A stretch of DNA of 64,000 nucleotides from Guyparkeria sp016278265 (GCF_044582145.1 NZ_JBDODO010000001.1), one strand, 5' to 3'; counted from the first letter of the stretch, positions 52,388-61,925 are shown. Program-made: numbers and translations. The notes: generated by a model from the sequence alone, not told the origin.

Positions 52388-53437
52388 ATGGCCCTTATCG
52401 AACGTGACTCTCACCGCCGGCCACTCGGGCTGCTCCTCCTGCTGATGGGGGGCGCCAGCACTCCCCTGTGGGCCGCCCCACCCGCCCCGGCGGAGCACGA
52501 GTTGCCAAGCGCCATCGACGAGGCCTCCGGGCTGGCGCAGTCGGGTCAGCATGCCGCGTTGCTCTGGACGCACAACGACAACATCAACGACCCCGGCTCC
52601 ATGCAGCGCGTCACCCCGCTCGTGCACGGCATCGACCACGAAGGGCGTTGGCTTTTGAGTCTGGAACTCGACGGGGTAACCCAGCGCGACTGGGAAGCGA
52701 TCGAAAGCGTCCAAATCGATGGCTCGCACGGCCTGGTGGTCGCCGACACCGGGGACAACCGCGACAGCTGGCCGGACTACGTGCTGTGGTTCATCGACGA
52801 GCCGGAGGAAATTCCCCCATCGGCCAAAACCCTTACCACCACGCCGACCCATCTGCTGCGCTTTAGCTACCCGGACGGACCGGCCGACACCGAGGCCATG
52901 GTCGTCGATCCACATGGCAGCCAGGTCCTGGTGCTGACCAAGCGTGAGGACCCGCCGCGTCTATTCGCCCTGCCGCTGTCGGCACGCCAACCGTTTCCCG
53001 ACGAGGGCAGTCCGCGCGAGCGCCTTGCCAGCGCGGAGGTGCGAGAAGCCCGTCTGCTCGGGCCGATGGGCGGCCTGGTACCCACCGACCCGATCAACTG
53101 GCTGCTCTCGCCGTTGACCGGCCGCCAGACCAGCCTGCCCACCGGCATGGCTCTTTCGCCCGATGGCCGCCTGCTGGCAGTACTGACCTACTCGTCGCTG
53201 TATTTTTTTCGCCGCGATGCGGGTGAACGCTGGAGGGAGGCCATTCGCCGACCGGTCGCGTCGCGCTCGCTGCCGCGTATCGATCAGTGGGAAGGCATCG
53301 CCTTCGGCCGCGACGCCAGCCAGTTGTACATCGTGCGCGAAGGCACCGGGCCGGGGACCCTGCTTCACTTGGCGGTGCCCGAGGCGGCTCGCGTAAAGCA
53401 CGGCTCACAGACGGCCAAGGCGCGAGGGCCCGACTGA
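52388..53437 (+). CDS. Predicted exported beta-propeller-like protein
   Basis: This is a protein of about 349 residues with an N-terminal signal peptide (LGLLLLLMGGASTPLWA) that I do not recognise by name. Repeated strand motifs such as EASGLAQSGQHAALLWTHND, RDWEAIESVQIDG, LVVADTGDN and MALSPDGRLLAVLTY suggest a propeller fold like those of secreted esterase-like or SdiA-regulated proteins. The start is uncertain: the ATG at 52388 gives a compact signal peptide, while 52337 adds 17 residues. It is followed 23 bases later by acylphosphatase. Confidence 0.75.
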   Translation: MALIERDSHRRPLGLLLLLMGGASTPLWAAPPAPAEHELPSAIDEASGLAQSGQHAALLWTHNDNINDPGSMQRVTPLVHGIDHEGRWLLSLELDGVTQRDWEAIESVQIDGSHGLVVADTGDNRDSWPDYVLWFIDEPEEIPPSAKTLTTTPTHLLRFSYPDGPADTEAMVVDPHGSQVLVLTKREDPPRLFALPLSARQPFPDEGSPRERLASAEVREARLLGPMGGLVPTDPINWLLSPLTGRQTSLPTGMALSPDGRLLAVLTYSSLYFFRRDAGERWREAIRRPVASRSLPRIDQWEGIAFGRDASQLYIVREGTGPGTLLHLAVPEAARVKHGSQTAKARGPD

Positions 53438-53460
53438 ATCCAGATCCGAGGGAAATGACC

Positions 53461-53739
53461 ATGGCAGACTCCATCCGGCGACACGTGCATGTCAGCGGAC
53501 GCGTGCAGGGCGTGTTCTTCCGCGATTTCACCCGGCAGCAGGCGCAGGCGCTAGGACTGACCGGCTGGGTCCGCGATCTCGACGACGGTCGGGTCGAGGC
53601 GGTATTCGAAGGCGAACCGGCGTCGGTGACGACCATGCTGAATAAGCTGCGCGACGGCTCGCCGCAAGCACGTGTCGAGCAAATCGCGGTGCGCGAGGAG
53701 CCGCCCGAGGGGTTGGAGAAGTTCGTTATAACCGACTAG
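53461..53739 (+). CDS. acyP: Acylphosphatase
   Basis: AcyP hydrolyses carboxyl-phosphate bonds of acylphosphates. The 92-residue protein has the conserved RVQGVFFRDFTRQQA, whose arginine and following loop bind phosphate, and the catalytic asparagine is replaced or shifted in GWVRDLDDGRVEAVFEG, where the usual motif is GWVRNxxDG. The ATG at 53461 has GAGGG at eight bases; an ATG two codons earlier is too close to it. It is convergent with the SafE-like gene, 4 bases away. Confidence 0.9.
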   Translation: MADSIRRHVHVSGRVQGVFFRDFTRQQAQALGLTGWVRDLDDGRVEAVFEGEPASVTTMLNKLRDGSPQARVEQIAVREEPPEGLEKFVITD

Positions 53740-53743
53740 GCAA

Positions 53744-54439
53744 TCAACCGGCCAGGCGTGCCCCGGCCACCAGCAACTGGTAGACACCGAAGGCGATCAC
53801 CATGCCCCCGGCAATCCGGCGCACCCAAGGGCGGCGCACGAAGGCCGACAACTGCCCGGCGAACGCGCCCATCGCGAGCAGATTCGGCAACGTGCCTAGC
53901 CCGAACCCAAGCATGAGCAATGCCCCGGCTAGCGGCCCGCCAGCCGACAGCGCCCAGATCAACACGCTGTAGACCAGCCCGCAGGGCAACCATCCCCACA
54001 CCAATCCCAGGCCAAACGCCTGGGCGGGTGTGTTTACCGGCATCAGGCGGCGACCAACCGGCTCGATAAAGCGCCACAGGCGTGAGCCGAACCGTTCGAC
54101 CCGTGTCAGCCCGAACCACCAGCCGCCCACGTACAACCCCATCATCACCATGAACAGGCCGGCAATGCCCAGCAGCACCAGCTGGGCCTGTTGCATCGGC
54201 ACCAGCGACAACCCCAGCAACCCGATGGTGCCGGCAATCGCCCCGGCGACGGTGTAGGAGGTGATCCGGGCGAGGTTGTAGGCGAGCAGGTAGGGGAACA
54301 GCCGCGAGGCGCGTTCACGCTTCTCCGCGGGCAGGCCGAAGGTCAGCGCCCCGACGATCCCACCGCACATGCCCACGCAATGCACACCGCCAAAGAAGCC
54401 GACGGCCATGGCGGCGAAGAAACTGACGTTTTCCGGCAT
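53744..54439 (-). CDS. SafE/TauE-like membrane protein with HCxxMCGG motif
   Basis: This 231-residue protein has six predicted helices. The first helix ends in GGVHCVGMCGGIVGAL, the motif that defines the DsbD-like SafE group often found with cytochrome oxidase assembly genes and linked to copper or sulfite transport. A second conserved segment GLVWGWLPCGLVYSVL has the matching cysteine. An AGAGGT site precedes the ATG at 54439; a long open frame upstream is antisense to hrpA. It is divergent from hrpA and has no oxidase genes nearby, so the role is uncertain. Confidence 0.85.
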   Translation of the reverse strand: MPENVSFFAAMAVGFFGGVHCVGMCGGIVGALTFGLPAEKRERASRLFPYLLAYNLARITSYTVAGAIAGTIGLLGLSLVPMQQAQLVLLGIAGLFMVMMGLYVGGWWFGLTRVERFGSRLWRFIEPVGRRLMPVNTPAQAFGLGLVWGWLPCGLVYSVLIWALSAGGPLAGALLMLGFGLGTLPNLLAMGAFAGQLSAFVRRPWVRRIAGGMVIAFGVYQLLVAGARLAG

Positions 54440-54547
54440 GTGGAAACCTCTGATTGAGTGCGTGTTCGGCCGCGGGCCATCGAGCGGCCAACCAGCCTGT
54501 CCATCTGTGTGACGATCCGGTCGACGGCATCTCGTACAATGGGTCGC

Positions 54548-57500
54548 ATGAGCCATCCCGACAGCGCCGACCCGGCGAGCATTCTCGCGTATATCAACGC
54601 CAATCGCGATCACCTGGCCCTGCGTCATCTGCCACAGATCGACCGGCAATTGCGCCGGCTTGAGGAACGCACGCCCGACGAGGACGCCCTGCACCGATTG
54701 CTCGACCGGGCGACGGCGGCCGCCGACGAGGTGGCCGCACGCGATGCCCTGGCGATCGACATCGCCTACCCCGACAGCCTGCCAGTATCCGGGGCACGCC
54801 AGGAGATCATCGAGGCCATCCAGAGTCACCCGGTGACCATTATCGCCGGCGAGACCGGCTCGGGTAAGACCACCCAGATCCCGAAGATGCTGCTCGAGCT
54901 CGGCTATGGCCGCCGCGGCCTGATCGGCCACACCCAGCCGCGGCGGATCGCGGCGCGCAACGTCGCCCGCCGGCTGGCCGAGGAACTCGACGAGGGCAAG
55001 CACGGCGGCGACGGGCGCACGGCCGTGGGCTACAAGGTGCGCTTTTCCGACCAGACGCGCCCCAACAGCCGCGTGGCGGTGATGACCGACGGCCTGCTGC
55101 TCGCCGAGCTGCAACACGACCGCGATCTGTTGCGCTACGACGCGCTGATCATCGACGAAGCACACGAGCGCAGCCTCAACATCGATTTCCTGCTCGGTGT
55201 GATGAAACGCCTGATCAAGCGCCGGCCGGACTTCCGGCTGATCATCACTTCGGCGACCATCGACCCGGAGCGCTTCGCCGAGCATTTCACTCAGAAAGGG
55301 CCCCAGGAGGGCGGCGAGCGTCCGCCCATCATCTCGGTCAGCGGGCGTGGCTACCCGGTCGAGGTGCGCTATCGCCCGCCCGAGGCCAACCGCGACGAGG
55401 AACTCGGCTCGACCATCGCCCGCGGCGTGATGCACGCGGTCGACGAGCTCGTTCACGAGGGGCCGGGCGACATCCTGGTGTTCCTGCCCGGCGAGCGCGA
55501 GATCCGCGAGACCGAGCGCCAGCTCTCGCGCCACGGCCTGAGGAACACCGAGATCCTGCCGCTGTACGCGCGGTTGTCGGCGGCCGACCAGCAGCGCGTG
55601 TTCGCCCCGCACGCCGGCCGACGCATCGTCCTGTCCACCAACGTCGCCGAGACCTCGCTGACGGTGCCGGGCATCCACTACGTGATCGATTCGGGCGTGG
55701 CGCGGATCAGCCGCTACCACCCGCGCGCCCGCCTGCAGAAGCTCGGCATCGAGGCGATCTCGCAGGCCTCGGCCAACCAGCGCGCCGGGCGCTGCGGCCG
55801 GATCGCACCGGGCGTATGCATCCGCCTCTTTGACGAGGAAGACTTCGACGGCCGGCCCGCTTTCACCGACCCGGAGATCCTGCGCAGCAACCTCGCCTCG
55901 GTACTGCTGCAACTCGACTCGCTCAAGCTCGGCCGCGCCGAGGACTTCCCTTTCATCGAGCCGCCCGAACCCCGCCAGCTGGCCTCGGCCCGCAAGCACC
56001 TGTTCGAGCTGCACGCGCTTGACGAGCAAGGTCACCTGACCGAGATAGGCCGCCGTCTCTCGCGCCTGCCGATCGACCCGACCCTGGGGCGGATGATCGT
56101 GGCGGCCCGCGAGCATGGCGATCGGGCCACCGAGGACATGCTGGTGGTCACCGCCTTCCTCGCCCTGCAGGACCCGCGCGAACGGCCGAGCGAGGCACGG
56201 GGCGCGGCCGATGCCGCCCATCGCGAGTTCGCCCTGGCCGATTCGGACTTCGCCAGTGCGCTCGCACTCTGGTCGGCCTGGCACGAGGTGAGCCGCCACA
56301 AGAGCCGCCGCCAGGCACGCCAGTGGGCGATCAAGCGATACCTGAACGCCAACCGCCTGACCGAGTGGCATGATCTGGTCGGCCAGCTGCGCCAGTCGGT
56401 CGACGAGATGTTCCGCATCCGCCTGCCGGCGTTCGATCCGATCGTCATGCCGGACAAACCCGAGGAGGGGGAGAAGCAGAAGCTACCCGCCGAGCTGACC
56501 GGCCGCGTCGACCAACTGCATCAATCGGCACTGGCCGGGCTGCTCGACCAGATCGGCATGCGCGATCCGGCCCCGCCCAAGAGCTACCAGCAGGCCGCCG
56601 GCGATCATCGCGGCAAGAAGCGCCGCACGCCCACCGTGTACCTGGGCGCACACAACCGCCGCTTCTACCTGTTCCCCGGCTCGGTGACCGTCAAGGCCCA
56701 ACCCAAGTGGATGGTGGCCGCCGAAATCGTCGAGACCTCCAAGGTGTTCGCGCGAATGAATGCCCCCATCAATCCGCGCTGGCTCGAGCCGATGGCCGGC
56801 CACCTGGTCACCCACGAGCACAACGAGCCCACCTGGGACGCGAAATCCGGCCGGGTAACCGCCTTCGAGACCGTGCGCCTGTTCGGCCTGCCGATCGTGA
56901 CCAAGCGCCGGGTCGACTTCGGCGCCATCGACCCGGTCGCCGCCCGGGACGTCTTCATTCGCCGGGCGCTGGTCGAGGGGGATTTCGAGTCGGCCCAGCC
57001 GTTCTGGCAACACAACCAGGAGTTGATCGAGGAGATCCGCACGCTGGAGGCCAAGCTGCGCCGCCCGGCCTTCCTGGTCGATGACCAGGTGCTCTACGAC
57101 TTCTACCAAGCCCGCCTCCCGGCCGACGTCACCGACGCGCGCAAGCTCAATCACTGGATCAAGGACGACCGCGCCGCGGCGGCGAGCCTCGAACTGACCC
57201 GCGACGACCTGCTGGCCACCGAGCCCGACGACCGCCGCCTGTCCGAACTGCCCGATCACTGGCAGGCGGGGCGCTACCGATTGAAGCTTGCCTATCACTT
57301 CGCCCCCAGCGAGCCGGACGACGGCGTGAGCCTGCACGTCCCGCTCGCCCTGCTCAACCGCATCGAGACGCCGCCGACGACACACTTGGTGCCGGGGCTG
57401 CGCCGCGAGAAGATCGAGGCAATGATCCGGGCACTGCCCAAGGCCGAGCGCCGCCATTTCGTCCCGGCCCCGAGCTTCGCCGAGGCGGTCGAGGATCGGA

Positions 57501-58657
57501 TCACCGACACCGACATGTCGCTCTCGCAGGCCGTGGCCGACGAACTGCGCCGCATGACCGGCCACGAGGTCGACCCGGCCCTGTTCGACGAGCAAAAGCT
57601 GCCCGTGCATCTGCGCATGCGTTTTGTCGCCGTCGACGAGGACGGTGAGCCGATCGACGCCGACCGCGACATCAACGCCCTGCGTGGTCGGCAGGCCCAA
57701 CGCGCCCAAGAGGCATTCAACCAGCGCAGCAAGCACCGCCTGGAAGACCATCAGGCGACCGAGTGGGATTTCGACGAGCTGCCGGAAAAACTCACGGTGG
57801 AGAGTGGAGGCGCGCAGGTCGAAGCGCACCCGGCCCTGGTGGACCACGGTGATCACGTCGCGATCGAACTGATCGACGACCCCGAGCGCGCGCGCCGGGT
57901 CCACGAGGCCGGTGTCGTCCGTTTGATGTTGCTGGCCCGCGCCCAGATGGTCCGCCAGGCCGAATCCGACCTGCGCGGCGACCGCTCGCTGGACACGGTG
58001 CGTTTGCACTACAGCCGGTTGAAGTCCCCGCGGCCGATTCCCGCCGAGGGGATGCGAGCCTCTCAGCGGGCCGATCGCGCCTTCGACCAGGAGCTGATCT
58101 TCCGCGCGGCATGGGAGCTGGCCGTCGCCGGCGAGCCCCCGATTCGCGACCCCGACACCTTCCGTGCATGCCTTGCCCGTCTCGACGGCGAGCTGCCGCG
58201 CCGTGCCATGGCGCTCGCCCAGCGGATCAGGGCCATCCTCGAGCACCAGCATCGCCTGCGCCGCCAGCTGAGCGGGCGGCTACCGTTGTCGGTGATCGAG
58301 GCGGCCAAGGAAATCGGCGACCAGATCGACCTGCTGGTCCACCCCGGCATAATCTGGCTGGCGAGCGAGGAACGACTGGCCGCCTTGCCGCGCTATCTCG
58401 AGGGCGCCGAGAAGCGCCTGGAAAAGACCGAGCGTCAGCCGGAGCGCGATCGCATGCTACGGGTGGCGTTCGCCCCGCTCGCCGAGCAGGTGCGCAACCG
58501 ACTGATGAAGGGCCGCCCGGATCTGGTCGACTGGCAACGACGCGAGGCGCTGCTCGACCTCCTTGAGAGCCATCGGCTGGACGTCTTTACCCAGGAACTG
58601 GCGGGCAAGGGCGCGCCCAAGTCCAAGGACGTCGAGGCGGCCCTCTCGGGTCAATGA
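54548..58657 (+). CDS. hrpA: ATP-dependent RNA helicase HrpA
   Basis: HrpA is a DEAH-box RNA helicase that in E. coli rescues stalled ribosomes and processes mRNA. The 1369-residue protein has GETGSGKTTQ at 101-110 (Walker A), DEAH at 203-206, SAT (motif III) and a motif VI QRAGRCGR. These are followed by HA2, OB-fold and a long C-terminal domain typical of full-length HrpA. The ATG at 54548 lacks a clear ribosome site; a TACAAT just upstream could be a -10 element, so a very short leader is possible. The next gene starts about 95 bases downstream. Confidence 0.95.
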   Translation: MSHPDSADPASILAYINANRDHLALRHLPQIDRQLRRLEERTPDEDALHRLLDRATAAADEVAARDALAIDIAYPDSLPVSGARQEIIEAIQSHPVTIIAGETGSGKTTQIPKMLLELGYGRRGLIGHTQPRRIAARNVARRLAEELDEGKHGGDGRTAVGYKVRFSDQTRPNSRVAVMTDGLLLAELQHDRDLLRYDALIIDEAHERSLNIDFLLGVMKRLIKRRPDFRLIITSATIDPERFAEHFTQKGPQEGGERPPIISVSGRGYPVEVRYRPPEANRDEELGSTIARGVMHAVDELVHEGPGDILVFLPGEREIRETERQLSRHGLRNTEILPLYARLSAADQQRVFAPHAGRRIVLSTNVAETSLTVPGIHYVIDSGVARISRYHPRARLQKLGIEAISQASANQRAGRCGRIAPGVCIRLFDEEDFDGRPAFTDPEILRSNLASVLLQLDSLKLGRAEDFPFIEPPEPRQLASARKHLFELHALDEQGHLTEIGRRLSRLPIDPTLGRMIVAAREHGDRATEDMLVVTAFLALQDPRERPSEARGAADAAHREFALADSDFASALALWSAWHEVSRHKSRRQARQWAIKRYLNANRLTEWHDLVGQLRQSVDEMFRIRLPAFDPIVMPDKPEEGEKQKLPAELTGRVDQLHQSALAGLLDQIGMRDPAPPKSYQQAAGDHRGKKRRTPTVYLGAHNRRFYLFPGSVTVKAQPKWMVAAEIVETSKVFARMNAPINPRWLEPMAGHLVTHEHNEPTWDAKSGRVTAFETVRLFGLPIVTKRRVDFGAIDPVAARDVFIRRALVEGDFESAQPFWQHNQELIEEIRTLEAKLRRPAFLVDDQVLYDFYQARLPADVTDARKLNHWIKDDRAAAASLELTRDDLLATEPDDRRLSELPDHWQAGRYRLKLAYHFAPSEPDDGVSLHVPLALLNRIETPPTTHLVPGLRREKIEAMIRALPKAERRHFVPAPSFAEAVEDRITDTDMSLSQAVADELRRMTGHEVDPALFDEQKLPVHLRMRFVAVDEDGEPIDADRDINALRGRQAQRAQEAFNQRSKHRLEDHQATEWDFDELPEKLTVESGGAQVEAHPALVDHGDHVAIELIDDPERARRVHEAGVVRLMLLARAQMVRQAESDLRGDRSLDTVRLHYSRLKSPRPIPAEGMRASQRADRAFDQELIFRAAWELAVAGEPPIRDPDTFRACLARLDGELPRRAMALAQRIRAILEHQHRLRRQLSGRLPLSVIEAAKEIGDQIDLLVHPGIIWLASEERLAALPRYLEGAEKRLEKTERQPERDRMLRVAFAPLAEQVRNRLMKGRPDLVDWQRREALLDLLESHRLDVFTQELAGKGAPKSKDVEAALSGQ

Positions 58658-58752
58658 CTCGACCGGGCGAAGTCGAAACCGGACTGCGACAAACTGGTCT
58701 ATACCCGTTAGGGATAACGAGCTTGAAGACAACCACACGGGGCGCGAGCAGG

Positions 58753-59406
58753 ATGATCCGGTTGCACACCTCATTACGACTGCCGGCCGCCATCGGCATA
58801 GCCAACCTGGCCCTCACCCTGGCCCTCACCCTGGGGGCGGCCGGGACAGCCAGCGCGCAGGAATCCGAAACCGTCTACAAGTGCATCCACTCCGACGGGC
58901 GCATCGTCTATTCCGACGAACCCTGCAACGGCAAGATGGAGATCCAGACCATCACCGCGCCGGAGGCTGGCAGTGGTGGCGAGGCGGCCCGTGAAGGCAT
59001 CAACCGGCTGGCACGGGAATACGACGAGCGACTCGAGGCCGAGCAGCAGGCACGCGAAGAGGCCGAGCGGCGCGCCCTTGAGCGCCGCCTGTCCAACCCG
59101 GAGGTGGTCGTGGTCGCTCCGTGGCGCGACGAGCGCCGCTACACCCCCTACTACCCACGGGGCGAGCACTTGCCACCCTACGATCGCTACCGCGATCCGG
59201 CGCACGGTGGGATGCGCCTGGGCGATGACGACTTCTCGCTCTGGTTCGACAGCGGGCGGCCCTTCCCGAACCACAGGCCACCGCCCCACCATCGTCGGCC
59301 CGATGGCGATCGTCCGTCGCGCGATCCGTATTCCAGCGATGGTCGGCCGATCAAGGAGCCCGGCTACTCCGGCCGCTACCCCGGGGGCTTCCCGGGCTAC
59401 CGATAG
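58753..59406 (+). CDS. Exported DUF4124-domain protein
   Basis: From the ATG at 58753 this is a 217-residue protein with a signal peptide ending AGTASAQ and a DUF4124 domain (ETVYKCIHSDGRIVYSDEPC). The two cysteines flank a short beta unit, as in that family. A charged coiled-coil region (about 75-115) follows, then a Pro/Tyr/His/Arg-rich disordered tail with PPPHHRRPDGDR and a Gly-rich end. Function is unknown. The frame is open back to an ATG overlapping the hrpA stop, but the later start places the signal peptide correctly. Confidence 0.8.
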   Translation: MIRLHTSLRLPAAIGIANLALTLALTLGAAGTASAQESETVYKCIHSDGRIVYSDEPCNGKMEIQTITAPEAGSGGEAAREGINRLAREYDERLEAEQQAREEAERRALERRLSNPEVVVVAPWRDERRYTPYYPRGEHLPPYDRYRDPAHGGMRLGDDDFSLWFDSGRPFPNHRPPPHHRRPDGDRPSRDPYSSDGRPIKEPGYSGRYPGGFPGYR

Positions 59407-59470
59407 CCACGGCAAGGGCACGGCTGCCCGGAAGGCGCGGAATCTGCGACAATCGCCCACCCATTCACAG

Positions 59471-59739
59471 GGGAACCTCTGCACGAATAGTAATGCCGCT
59501 CTGGCTTGCCGAGTCGTTCGCCATCAAGGCGCGGTGTCGCCGGCGTGCCGGCGGCCACGTCAAGACAGCGCAACGCCGAGGGCGGGCGACTCGGCAAGCC
59601 CCGCAGGGCGCGCCTTGAGCCGGACATCTGCTGCGTTGCCGTCCTTGGAAAGAGAATACTCTTCCGCGGCAGACGGTCGCCTTGCATCTGCCCGGCTCAA
59701 GGCGCGCAGAGCAGTATTACTATTCGTGCAGAGATTCCC
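59471..59739. mobile_element. MITE-like noncoding element with three inverted repeats
   Basis: Terminal arms at 59477-59503 and 59707-59733 pair over 27 bases with two differences (CTCTGCACGAATAGTAAT...), and the match continues loosely outward as AGGGGAA/TTCCCT. Between them are two further hairpins: arms 59503-59522 with 59581-59600 (20 bases, two differences) and 59608-59623 with 59692-59707 (16 bases, perfect). The three stems abut and could fold as a three-way junction. No protein is encoded, and I found no clear target-site duplication. It fills the 357-base gap between the DUF4124 gene and ycgL. Confidence 0.8.
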
Positions 59740-59763
59740 TGAACCAGGCAGGTCAGGCCCGTC

Positions 59764-60060
59764 ATGCAGGCGCATATCTTCAAGAGTCGCAAGAACCCCG
59801 ACATGTACCTGTTCGTGCGCGAGGGACAGGACATGGACGAACTCGATCAAATGGTGCGCGAGCGCCTGGGTGAGCTCGAGTTCGTCATGGCGCTGGATCT
59901 ATCGGAAGACCGACCGTTGGCGCGCACCGATAGCACGATCGTGCGCGACCATATCGAAAAGCTGGGCTTTCATCTTCAGCTGCCGCCGAGCGCCGAGAAC
60001 TGGGCCCACTGGGACAACCTCAAGGCCGGCATCCGCGCCGGCAAGCCGCAACCCGAGTAA
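59764..60060 (+). CDS. YcgL domain protein
   Basis: This 98-residue cytosolic protein of the YcgL family (structure known, role not firmly established) begins MQAHIFKSRKNPDMYLFV and carries LGFHLQLPPSAENW. The motif and length match the E. coli family. It starts 31 bases after the MITE-like element, which must therefore lie within or beside its promoter or leader. It is convergent with cysQ; the 72-base gap contains an imperfect direct repeat of GCACGAGCGAG. Confidence 0.9.
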   Translation: MQAHIFKSRKNPDMYLFVREGQDMDELDQMVRERLGELEFVMALDLSEDRPLARTDSTIVRDHIEKLGFHLQLPPSAENWAHWDNLKAGIRAGKPQPE

Positions 60061-60132
60061 GGCCCGGCGCACGGCACGAGCGAGAAGGGCCGAAAGAGCA
60101 CGAGCGAGGCCTTACCCCAACCGGCGTCTGCG

Positions 60133-60993
60133 TCAGAGCGCGGCGATCTCGTGCAACCGGTCGAAATCAAGACTCAGGCCGTTGTGGGCCACGAACATCG
60201 GGTTGAGCAGCGATTCGCGGGTGTTGTAGCGCAGCGGGCGGCCCGAGAGATCGGTCAGGTGGCCGCCGGCCGCTTCCAGCACGCATTGCGAGGCGGCGGT
60301 ATCCCATTCCGAGGTCGGCCCCAGGCGCGGATAGAGATCGGCCTTGCCCTCGGCCACCAGGCAGGTCTTCAGTGAACTGCCACAACGCACCACGCTGGCC
60401 TCCGCGCCCGGCCGGGAGAAGGTGTCGATCAGCTGCATTTCACGTCGGCTGGCATGCGAACGCGACAGGGCCAAGGTGGGTGGATCGGCGGGGGCGCGTA
60501 CCTGAATCGGGCCGGGCTCGTCGTGATAGCGCCAGGCGCCCTGACCGCGAATCGCCGCGTACTCGAGGTCGATCGCCGGGGCGAGCACGACACCCAGCAC
60601 CGGGATACCGTCATCGATCAGCGCGATATTGACGGAGAATTCACCGTTGCGCTTGACGAACTCGCGGGTGCCGTCGAGCGGGTCGACCAGCCAGTAGCGG
60701 GGCCACTCGCGCCGTTCGCGCCAGGCCGGGGCTCGCCCCTCTTCGGTAATGATCGGCCAACCCTCGCCGAGGGCGGCCAAACGCTCGGCGATCAGGTGGT
60801 TGGCCACCAGGTCGGCCTCGGTCACCGGCGAGGCATCCGCCTTGCGCTCGACGGCGAAATCCTGCTGGTAGACCGCCATGATGGCCTCTCCGGCCGCCGC
60901 GGCAATCGCCCGCACCTCGGCGAGCAGTGCGGCATCGACACCATGAATCTCGCCAGCCGCTAAATCCCCCGTCGGGGGTACACGATCCGTCAT
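60133..60993 (-). CDS. cysQ: 3'(2'),5'-bisphosphate nucleotidase CysQ
   Basis: CysQ removes the 3'-phosphate of PAP formed in sulfate assimilation. The 286-residue inositol-monophosphatase-fold enzyme has the metal motifs PIITEEG, DPLDGTREF (104-112) and a later EWDTAASQCVLEAAGG. The ATG at 60993 overlaps the nudE stop (ATGA). The nudE-cysQ pairing is conserved in gammaproteobacteria. The frame is open upstream, but the overlap and GGAAGAG site fix the start. Confidence 0.94.
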   Translation of the reverse strand: MTDRVPPTGDLAAGEIHGVDAALLAEVRAIAAAAGEAIMAVYQQDFAVERKADASPVTEADLVANHLIAERLAALGEGWPIITEEGRAPAWRERREWPRYWLVDPLDGTREFVKRNGEFSVNIALIDDGIPVLGVVLAPAIDLEYAAIRGQGAWRYHDEPGPIQVRAPADPPTLALSRSHASRREMQLIDTFSRPGAEASVVRCGSSLKTCLVAEGKADLYPRLGPTSEWDTAASQCVLEAAGGHLTDLSGRPLRYNTRESLLNPMFVAHNGLSLDFDRLHEIAAL

Positions 60994-61559
60994 GCGTTCT
61001 CTTCCCTTTCTTGTCGCTGCCGGTGCGCCCGCACCAGGAACATGGCGGCCAATGATCTTGCCTCGGAACAATCGCCCGAGGCGGCAAAATCATCCAGTTC
61101 GGCCATTGGCAGGAAACTGACCTCCAGTGGCTCGGGCTCGTCACCGGGCAGGCGGGCCGGATAAAGCGATTCGGCCAGCACCAGGTGCGTGCGCTGACCG
61201 GAATAGGTGGGTGCCATGGTCATTTCGTTGAGCCGGGTCAGGCGTCGGGCGCCGAAACCGGCCTCTTCCATCAGTTCACGATTGGCGGCCTCCACCGGGA
61301 TTTCGCCGGCATCGATCCGGCCCTTGGGCAGGCCCAGCTCGTAGCGCTCGGTGCCGCAGGCGTATTCACGAATCAGGACGAACTCGTCCCGATCGGTCAC
61401 CGCGGCGACAATCACGGCGCCGTTGGTGCTGCCCTTGAGGCGCTCGAATTGCACCTGGGTGCCATTGGCAAAGCACAGGTCCACACTCTCCACGCGAAAC
61501 AGGCGGGTTTCGGCCAATGTGCGGGTCGCCTGGATGGTGGGAGGGGCAGTCGAGGGCAT
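60990..61559 (-). CDS. nudE: ADP-ribose/ADP compounds hydrolase NudE
   Basis: NudE hydrolyses ADP-ribose, Ap3A and NADH. The 189-residue protein has a complete Nudix box at about residues 80-102 (GRIDAGEIPVEAANRELMEE followed by AGF), matching Gx5Ex7REUxEExGU. The N-terminal strand EYACGTERYELGLPKG precedes it. It is the first gene of nudE-cysQ and is divergent from btuB across a 415-base region that also contains the cobalamin riboswitch. Confidence 0.94.
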   Translation of the reverse strand: MPSTAPPTIQATRTLAETRLFRVESVDLCFANGTQVQFERLKGSTNGAVIVAAVTDRDEFVLIREYACGTERYELGLPKGRIDAGEIPVEAANRELMEEAGFGARRLTRLNEMTMAPTYSGQRTHLVLAESLYPARLPGDEPEPLEVSFLPMAELDDFAASGDCSEARSLAAMFLVRAHRQRQEREENA

Positions 61560-61727
61560 GTCACGGCCTGTGATCGGTTGGAGCGGTGGTGCAGGGAGTT
61601 TCCGTCATTGTAGCCGACAAGCCCGCCGTGCCCGACCACCCGGTAAACGAGATTCGATTCATCTTGATCATGAAAACGAGTCACCACCAGGACTTGCCTT
61701 TACTCAACCGATTGCAAACAATGCGCC

Positions 61728-61925
61728 CCGACGTCAGAGGTGGTGCCCCCGTGGAACATGGCGGGCACTGAAACAGGGAAACGGGTCGAAGGCCCGTGCT
61801 GCCCCCGCAACGGTAGGTGGTGACGTCGGCATCATTTAGCCACTGGCCCAGACAACCCCGGGCCGGGAAGGCGATGCCGACAGGGGACATCCCCTAGACC
61901 ACGAGCCCGGAGACCGGCCTCTGAT
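61728..61925 (+). promoter_or_regulatory. Cobalamin riboswitch controlling btuB
   Basis: The leader of btuB contains the cobalamin-riboswitch core: GGTGGTGCCC near 61739, TGAAACAGGGAAACGGGT near 61769-61786, CCCGTGCTGCCCCCGCAAC near 61792-61810, and the B12 box GAGCCCGGAGACCGGCCT at 61903-61920. Bound adenosylcobalamin should reduce btuB expression, probably by hiding its start region about 50 bases downstream. The rest of the 415-base gap (61560-61727) should hold the nudE and btuB promoters; I see no gene there. Confidence 0.95.

Noticed and set aside
56483..58252. 589-codon open frame opposite hrpA
   Set aside because: Antisense shadow of hrpA without ribosome site or recognisable motif.
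60061..60132. Terminator between ycgL and cysQ
   Set aside because: The gap shows an imperfect direct repeat but no convincing hairpin with a T run.
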